This document shows positions 57,558 to 64,000 of a DNA stretch of 64,000 nucleotides, in pieces. A program made the position numbers and the translations under genes. This stretch comes from Neoscytalidium dimidiatum (lineage: Eukaryota; Ascomycota; Dothideomycetes; Botryosphaeriales; Botryosphaeriaceae). The DNA is taken from NCBI GenBank assembly GCA_037367355.1, contig CM074698.1, forward strand, positions 2,480,001 through 2,544,000, read 5' to 3'. The number at the start of each line of letters is the position of its first letter. Within the stretch, counting starts at the first letter, position 1. Below the pieces are notes generated by a model that did no database searches, was not told the DNA's origin, and worked only from the letters and a program-made list of their open reading frames with translations.

Positions 57558-58893
57558 CTAGGTGGAGGCGGCAGCCGGGGTGGCGTTGGCAGATCCCTCA
57601 GCGGTAGAGGGAGCGCCTTCCTCGGTGGCGGGAGCACCCTCGATGGGGGCATCCGGAGCCTCATCCTCCTTTCCGGGGCTGTCAATGGCGACCTTGACAG
57701 CGATCTCGCGACCTTCGATCTCCTTGCCGTTCATTTCAGCACAAGCCTTCTGCTGCAGTTCCTCCGAAGCGAGGGTGACGAAACCGAAACCACGACCTTT
57801 GCGGGGCTCGTTGCGGGCCTGGAGCTTCTTGACCATGAAGCGGGGGATGGGACGGAGAGCGATCTTGGCAGACTGGGGCTGGTAGTCCTTGAAGATCTCG
57901 AGGAGCTGCAAAACGTTAACATCGTGCCTTTCAACACAGAAATCAGCGGGGTTCTGACCTTCTCCTCCCTAAGGTCGTACGGCAGGTTCGCGACCATGAC
58001 CTTCGTCTTAGAGGGAACGCCGTCCTCGGGAGGACCGCGCTGCTTGCGCTCCCTCTGGACGTGGGTCTTGCCGGTCTTCGACGGGTTGACGGTAATCGTG
58101 CCCTCGGCACCCTTCTCAGCGGTGAGCGCTTCGTTTGTCGTTTCGGTCAAGGGAACAACTTGGCCAGGTACATTCGTAGGGGCACTCGCGGCCGGGTCAG
58201 CAGCGGCCGGAGTCTCAGTAGCTCCATCCTCCTTGCTAGGCTGCGCCTCGTCAGACTAGAATGATTCAGAAAATTAACACTTCCACAAGAAATGGGGACC
58301 ACTTACACGTCCACCGCGAGCAGAACGGCCGCCACGACCACGGCCGCGGCCGCGGCCACGGGTGGAAGTGCGGCGACGGTTGTTGTTGTTGTTGTTGTTG
58401 CCATTGGCGCCCTCACCACCGCTGGTAGCGCCCTCGCCGTGGGCCTCGGGCTTGCGAGCGAGCTGGATGGAGACCTTGCGGTCGAGGATGGCCTTGCCGT
58501 TGAGCTCGGCAATGGCGCGCTCGGCCTCAGAGGGAGTGGAGAGGTCGACGAAGGCGTAGCCAACGGGGCGGGTGGTGCGGGGGTTGGTCGGGATGGAGGT
58601 GGACTCGCTGGGGCGGGCGTTAGCTCGGGCGGGTCCAGAGTCGAAGAGGCCACCTACACCAAGTAGTCCTTGAAGAACTCCTTCAACTCTCCCTCGGTGG
58701 TCGCGTACGCGAGGTTCCCAATGTAGAGTCGCCTACCCTCAGCGGCGCTGGCGATGACAGCCTCGTTCTCGGAGGCGTTGATGGGCTTGTCGCCGCCAGC
58801 GCCGACGCTGGCGCCCTCGGCAGTGCCGGTGGGCTCGTTGAGGGTGGTGTTGGCCATCTGGGCGGTGGCGCTATCGACTTCAGGAGCGGACAT
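57558..58893 (-). CDS. RNA-binding protein with two RRMs and an RGG-type linker
   Basis: Four exons: 58893 to about 58658, 58607-58307, 58255-57959 and 57905-57558; 393 aa, in phase. RRM1 (residues about 55-130) has RNP2 RLYIGNLAY and RNP1-like RPVGYAFVDL, joined across intron 1 (donor GTAGGT). The linker contains an Asn run (about seven) and an RGG/RG-rich tract (TRGRGRGRGRGGRSARGGR), typical of arginine-methylation targets and RNA binding. RRM2 (about 235-335) has KVMVANLPYDLREEK and KGRGFGFVTLASEE. The C-terminal tail is acidic and Ala/Pro/Glu-rich. The order RRM-RGG-RRM fits nucleolar or mRNP proteins such as the Rnp24/Sgn1 type; the exact orthologue is not clear. A role in RNA processing or translation is inferred. 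The start is taken at MSAPEVDS. Confidence 0.88.
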
Positions 58894-61065
58894 GTTGGCT
58901 GACGGTGTGGAGGATGACACGAGCGCGGGTGTAGGACCGTGGTGTGTAGCGGAAGCTGGAGGTGTCCTGGTCGAGGCTTTGGAGCGGGAAGAGGTGTTGT
59001 CGATGACCGCCTGGAGTGGTGGGAAAATTGACGAGGGAGGTTGGAGTGGGAAGCTAAGTGCCCGGAAGCTGGAGGATGAGCTTTGTCAGAGGAGAGATCT
59101 GGCTTGTTTGGTGTTTGACGGGGTGCGAAAGGGGAGGTTGTGCAGGCGTTGCTATGTCGAAATTTGTAGGGCCTCCGCCGGCAGGTGCGCCCGGGCGAGC
59201 CGCTAGCCGCATCGGGCGACCGCTGGCCAGCATCCCTGCCGCCCACCACACGGCGGGCCAGCGTCCCAGCTTCCCAGCGTCATTGCCCCAGCGAAGTGCG
59301 GTGAGAGCAGCCAGCGCCGCCAACAACGGCTGCCCGCCGCACTGCGCGCTGCGCTACGCACCTGGCTCCAGCCAGCGGGAGCCGCCCGCCGCCCAGCCCT
59401 CGCCAGCGTCAGCCCCCACGCGCGCGCGTGACTGCCCGACGCGCCTGTCCGCTGCTGCTACCTGTCGAGACAGCGCTGCCACTGGCGGAGCGGGCTCTGG
59501 CGCCTGCCGCCCTGCTGGGTGGAAGCAGGAACCGGCGGCAGCCCAGCGGCCCTGCAGCCTGCGGACGGCGCCAGAGGTAGGCAGGCAGGCAGGCAGGCCG
59601 GCAGACGCTGCTGTGCGCACTTGCATGCGGCTATACTATGCTATACTACCACCCACCCACAAGCTGCGCCGCGCAGGCCCGCCAATGGGCTCCCACGCAG
59701 TCCCGCCCAACCAGTGCGCCGCGCTGTGCTGCATCCCTTGTGCGCGCCATCAGGGGCAGGCAGCAGATTGCGGAGCTGGTCGCCAACAGCCCGCCACCGC
59801 GCCCCTTTGCGCCTGGGCTCTGGCGGCGACTGGCGGCGACTGGCTGCGACTGGCTGCGTGCTTACCGCCTCGGACGGCCGCTGACAGTGCATGCAGGATT
59901 GCTGGAACATTCCGATCTCGGGGCGGAATTTGTGCAAATGCCGCGGAAGGCATGGCAAGCCGTCCGTACAGCATGCGCTGTCCGCGGCGTGGGCGTGGGC
60001 GTGGGCTTGGGCGCTCTGCTCCAGTCTTCACCACCATGGCCTGCTCCTCGCACGCTCCTTGAGGACGTCTGCGGACGGAGCAGCAAGCGTAGCCGACGCC
60101 GCATTGCACGGGCCCGCCTTCAAGCTCCGCTTCGCTCCACAAAACGGCGGAGATCCAGCCCGTCGCAATCTTCGTCGACGCCCACGCCACCGTTGAGACG
60201 TTATCTCAAAAATTCTGGAACTCTTGGGAGCTTTGCCCCCATGCGTGCCACGGGCTTTGGGCCGTTTCTCGCCGCCGCCGTGCCGGACAGTGTTGCGTAG
60301 GTTGCCACTTGCGCGCTGCTACGGCTGCTAGCCGCTGCGGGTTTGCCTTTCAGCTAGGAGTACGAGGCGTTCTGTGGGTGATTACGTGCGTTGCACAAAG
60401 GCTGCAGCGATCACTGATGTCAGAGAGGATCCTCCCGTATCTAAGGCTGAAATGCCTGTGCCTGCAGATCAGGCTCGCGATCATGCGTCGCCTAAGGGGC
60501 AAGAATTTCCACATCCGACCTGGCGGCCGAGCCTCCCGCAAAATAATGGCCGTCCATGACCACTGGTGCAGATTGGCTGCCGCTCATTGCGGGAGCCAAT
60601 GCTTCCCGGGACGACTGAGGCCTCGTCGCTGCTTTCATCATTTCTGAAAACGTGCTGAGCATTCTAGTTCCGAGAGAGCTTCCAACAGCCGTCGTGGTTG
60701 AGCCATGGTCCAGGAACTTCTCAAATAGTGGGCTTGGAATTTTTGTTGGGCCTTCACAACTACATCAAGCCGTCCAGAGCGACCGTCTTGGAGGTGTCTA
60801 GTCTTGTAGATCATATGTAGCACACGTTCACCTGTAGATTGGAGCCATTGACCAGTGATTTCCGTTGCTCTCCGACGATGTGTGTCCAGAGGCGGCGGCA
60901 GCGGGAGCGAGTTGTGCCCCGCGGCCTTCCGACCTCGCACTGATGTGCCCCGCCACCAAGCCCGAAAGCGTATGCGCTGGGCCGATCTTCGCGCCTGTTG
61001 TCTGCCGCAACACCCAAAAAGAACTGTGACGTCTCTGTCCCTTCTATCTCCTTATTTTCTCCGCT
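58894..61065. other. 2.2 kb GC-rich divergent spacer
   Basis: Lies between the RRM gene and Tah18. It is very GC-rich with short tandem motifs: (GGCA)n at 59577-59600, CTGGCGGCGA-type 12-mers at about 59818-59860 and GTGGGC/TTGGGC units at 59988-60012. Long open frames (for example 59058-60062 plus) arise from this composition; their translations are Ala/Arg/Pro/Gln-rich without domains. Both promoters should be here. Confidence 0.5.
59577..59605. repeat. (GGCA)n tetranucleotide repeat
   Basis: About six tandem units of GGCA, the last degenerate (GGCC, GGCA). It is in the non-coding GC-rich spacer. Confidence 0.8.
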
Positions 61066-63099
61066 ATGGCGCACTCTGCCCTCGTGACCTATGGGTCTGA
61101 GACCGGAAATGCTGAAGAGCTTGCTGTACAACTGAGCCAGCTTACCCGTCGTCTGCGTATATGGACTACCATCAAGCCGTTAAACGCCCTCACGCCACTG
61201 CAGCTTAACAATGCCTCAATCGTCTTGGTTGTCATATCCACTACTGGACAAGGCGATCTGCCGCGGAATGCGCAGCTATTTTTTAAGAAATTGAGGAGCA
61301 AGAAGCTGGCCGCCGACGCTTTGGCAAAATGTGTTTTCGCGTCGTTTGGATTGGGCGACAGCTCGTACCCGCAGTATGTGCTTCGCTAAGCTAGCACGCC
61401 AGGATCCATGCTCACCTATTTACCCAGATTCAACTGGGCCCATCGGAAGTTGGGGAACCGTATAGAGCAGCTGGGTGCCCAGCGTCTAATTGAAGCGGGC
61501 GAGGCGGACGAACAGCATCCGGAAGGGTATTGTTGGACACTTTTACCCTGTTCTGCTTTGCTTTCTGCTGATATCGCGTAATCCAGAGTCGATGCAACCT
61601 TCTTACCTTGGATAGATAAGCTCAAAGAAAAGCTGCTGCAAGCCTACCCCCTTCCATCGGAGGTGAAACCGCTTGCCGAGGATGTGTTTCTAAAGCCAAG
61701 ATGGCTTCTCGAGCCATTCGATCAGGCAGAAGACAACGCAGCGGCCAATCCCCGCAAGCCATGCATGAGTCCAGAGGAGTTTTCAGAAGCGGATTACGCA
61801 CACGTCAGCCAGGAAATAGATCACGAACCCGCAGAAATTGTATCGAACACGCGAATAACTCCGCCGGCCCATTGGCAGGACGTCCGGGAGATTCATGTGA
61901 AATTTCCACGTCAAATAAAACGAACGGACGCCAAGGGAAATCCCATAGAAAAACCGCGTGCAGCATATAGCCCGGGCGATATCCTCGAGATATACCCGAA
62001 GAACTTTCCATCGGACGTGCAAGATTTCATCGATTTGCAGGGCTACACATCCATTGCTCATCAACCGATAAGTCTTCAATATGACTGGGATCAGTTCGAT
62101 AGTAACCCTCCACGGGAGCATCCGCTAGGCCGAGCACCTTTCCATAATACCATCTTCGGCATTCTCAGCAACCACTTGGACATTATGGCTGTACCGCGTC
62201 GCTCCTTCTTTTCACTCATCGCACACTTCGCATCCGATCCCGACCAGAAGCAGCGGTTATTGGAGTTTGCCAGACCAGAAGATCCGGAATACATAGACGA
62301 TTATTTCGATTACGCCACGCGCCCACGACGCAGCATCCTCGAGGTCCTTCAAGAGTTTCACAGTGTTAAGATTCCTTACCAATATCTCCTCGGCATCATA
62401 CCATCCATCAAGCCCCGCCAATTCAGTATAGCTAGTGCTGATCTCGCGAAATCGAATCCTGCGTCCATCGACTGCGCCGTAACCCTTCTCGTCGCTATCG
62501 TCAAATACCGTACCGTTATCAAGCGCATTAGATGGGGTGTATGTTCCCACTACCTCAGCGAGCTTAAACCCGGCCAGAAGCTCCGTGTCCAGCTCATCGC
62601 TGGCAGTATGCGCCTCTCCGACGAAGATCTCCAAGCACCGTCCGTCCTCATTGGTCCGGGCACAGGTGTTGCACCTCTCCGCTCAGTCATCCAGGGCAAG
62701 GAACTCGTTCGCCTGGCGGACGTAGAAGAAACGCCAAAGCTCGATGACACCTTCCTCTTCTTTGGCAACCGCAACGCCGCCGCTGATTTTTACTTCGCGG
62801 ACGAGATGCGCAAGCGTGAGGAGAAGCAAGGCATGCATTTAGCTACAGCATTCTCACGGGATCAGCGCCAGAAGATCTATGTCCAGGACCGCGTTCGGGA
62901 GCACGGCAAGGTTGTTTGGGAGCTGTTGCAGAAAGGAGCCAGAATCATTCTGTGTGGAAGCTCAGGGAAGATGCCTGAGGCTGTGCGAAAGGCGTTGGAG
63001 GATGTCATTGCGCAGGAGGGTGGCATGGAGGAGAAGGAAGCGGAAGATACGTTGAGGGGAATGGTCAAGGCAGGAAGGTTCAGACAAGAGACGTGGTAG
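61066..63099 (+). CDS. TAH18: NADPH-dependent diflavin oxidoreductase for cytosolic Fe-S assembly
   Basis: Three exons: 61066-61373, 61428-61526 and 61587-63099; 639 aa, in phase. The protein transfers electrons from NADPH through FAD and FMN to Dre2 in the cytosolic iron-sulfur assembly machinery. The flavodoxin domain (about 1-145) has TYGSETGNAEELA (FMN phosphate loop), VISTTGQGDLP and CVFASFGLGDSSYPQ, with FNWAHRKLGNRIEQLGAQRL across intron 1. The FAD domain (about 200-440) has REIHVKFPRQIKRTDAKGNP, AAYSPGDILEIYPKN, the FAD motif RQFSIAS and YLSELKPGQKLRVQL. The NADPH domain has GPGTGVAPLRS, LFFGNRNAAADFYF, AFSRDQRQKIYVQDRVRE and CGSSGKMPEAVR, and the chain ends in the conserved aromatic ETW. 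It is divergent from the RRM gene. Confidence 0.95.
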
Positions 63100-63704
63100 A
63101 AAGAAATGCGTTTTTCTTCAGCACCTTTGGTTCTTTCTTGGTTGCGATAGACATGCGATACCAGATCTGGAGACTTACGTATAACCATTTTTTTCGCCCT
63201 GCTTATCGCAGGCAAGTCTTATCCTAAGCAGGCCACAGTAGCTGTGGTAGATAGTGTTCTCCTGTCCTCAATGGACAATGAAAATGACACGAACGCTGCT
63301 TCAGAACAGCCTGTCTTGTCCTTGACATAAATAGAACTCGGGCAGATACCCGCTCAGTAATGCTTGCACATCTCTCGCAGAAACAATAAGGGTCGAGATT
63401 AAATTTTTTTTTTTCTCCCCACAATCACTATTAAGCTATAAAGGCTTAACACAACACTCGGAGGCAGTCAGAAATGAAATAGCTCTATATACCAGACTCT
63501 GCCCCTTGTTCTCAATTATTATTCGTCCGCTTAATCTGCCTATCTGTCTATTCATATCAAGGCCACTTCTGAAGTTCAGCAACACAAACACTGGTGGTCT
63601 GTCAATTTCGACCGACAATCGGCAGAAAGTCGAAGTAATCAAAGACCGCATCATCCATTGAATTGACTGTCCAGGCTCGGGGCAAGGTTGCTCTGCCACC
63701 TGAC
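63100..63704. other. Spacer between Tah18 and the partial F-box-like gene
   Basis: 0.6 kb. A T-run at 63404-63412 and AT-rich sequence after the Tah18 stop may be its 3'-end region; the right part should be the promoter of the next gene. No other feature. Confidence 0.5.
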
Positions 63705-64000
63705 ATGAACACCACAGCCATCACCGGCAATACCAACAGCGCAGGGCCCAGAGAGGCAGCAACATTCATCACCCTGCCAACCGAGACCCGCCAGCGCATC
63801 CTCTCCACCGTCGTCGGCGGCTTCTGCCCGTTCAGCCGCGCAAAAGCCCAACAATTCGCGACGCTCCCGCGCGATCCCCATACGCGCGCCGCGCACATGT
63901 ACCACGGCTACCGCGGCAGGCACTATACGAACCGCGAGCGGCGCGCCTACTTCAAGCTCCAAAAGCTGTACCACATCAGCCGCACCCTTCGTGAGGACAT
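63705..64000 (+). CDS. F-box-like hypothetical protein, 5' part only
   Basis: An open frame runs from ATG 63705 to the window end without a stop (98 codons in view). The start MNTTAITGNTNSAGP is followed by FITLPTETRQRILSTVVGGF, which matches the LPxExRxxI pattern of the short F-box-like motif in many Pezizomycotina proteins. The remainder is basic and rich in Arg and Tyr (YHGYRGRHYTNRERRAYFKL). No function can be assigned. The gene continues beyond the window. Confidence 0.65.
   Translation, partial: MNTTAITGNTNSAGPREAATFITLPTETRQRILSTVVGGFCPFSRAKAQQFATLPRDPHTRAAHMYHGYRGRHYTNRERRAYFKLQKLYHISRTLRED

Noticed and set aside
59058..60062. 334-codon plus-strand open frame in the GC-rich spacer
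   Set aside because: Ala/Arg/Pro/Gln-rich text with short repeats; overlapping frames are equally open; no splice signals or family features.
1..64000. tRNA, rRNA, CRISPR array or intact transposon
   Set aside because: Scanning by eye found no tRNA B-box with matching arms, no spaced direct-repeat array, and no transposase, reverse transcriptase or paired terminal repeats.

Overview
The window is nuclear DNA of a filamentous ascomycete (Pezizomycotina; Dothideomycetes is my guess from general character, not shown by any marker). The evidence is genes split by short GT..AG introns of about 50-120 nt, often with CTAAC/CTAAT-like branch sites, gene families typical of moulds (WSC sensor, fungal rhodopsin-domain membrane proteins, CMT1-type mannosyltransferase, tannase/feruloyl esterase), and kilobase-sized GC-rich intergenic spacers. 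I rebuilt exon structures by following reading frame and splice signals; most splice sites close perfectly in phase, but boundaries should be read as accurate to about 1-2 nt and none is backed by RNA data.

Layout, left to right. 1-1444 (-): WSC-domain cell-wall sensor, cut by the window edge. 5030-6335 (-): peroxisomal 2,4-dienoyl-CoA reductase ending in AKL. 6837-7411 (+): Scm4/Atg33-like small membrane protein. 7.4-11.0 kb: an AT-richer gene-poor island with a decayed coding remnant. 11008-12857 (+): secreted tannase/feruloyl esterase. 13877-15162 (-) and 18673-20185 (-): two rhodopsin-domain seven-TM proteins on either side of an atypical SDR (16719-17570, -). 21697-22864 (-): TauD/Jlp1-type 2-oxoglutarate dioxygenase. 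25007-26793 (-): cytochrome P450. 27652-29366 (-): CMT1-type alpha-1,3-mannosyltransferase. 31662-34288 (+): long charged coiled-coil protein with a tandem repeat and a frame problem near its first intron. 34647-35870 (-): SLC35F-type transporter. 39360-40402 (-): disordered basic protein.

The right third is denser and mostly housekeeping: PP4 regulatory subunit 3/Psy2 (43239-46161, +), a Cys-rich protein with a probable GC-AG intron (46944-48158, -), homoserine O-acetyltransferase Met2 (48879-50669, +), retromer sorting nexin Vps17 (51281-53195, -), mitochondrial EF-G2/Mef2 (53437-56372, +), a two-RRM/RGG protein (57558-58893, -), the diflavin reductase Tah18 (61066-63099, +), and the 5' end of an F-box-like protein (63705-64000, +).

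The genes do not form an obvious pathway. Psy2, Met2, Vps17, Mef2 and Tah18 are conserved single-function genes; the P450, dioxygenase, tannase and rhodopsin-domain genes are accessory. There is no backbone enzyme (PKS, NRPS, terpene synthase), so I do not read it as a biosynthetic cluster. I saw no tRNA, rRNA, CRISPR array or intact transposon. No strong candidate for an undescribed system emerged; the better leads are the decayed AT-rich island, the frame break and 10-residue repeat in the coiled-coil gene, the tandem rhodopsin-domain pair, the P450 without the usual I-helix acid, and several splicing oddities.
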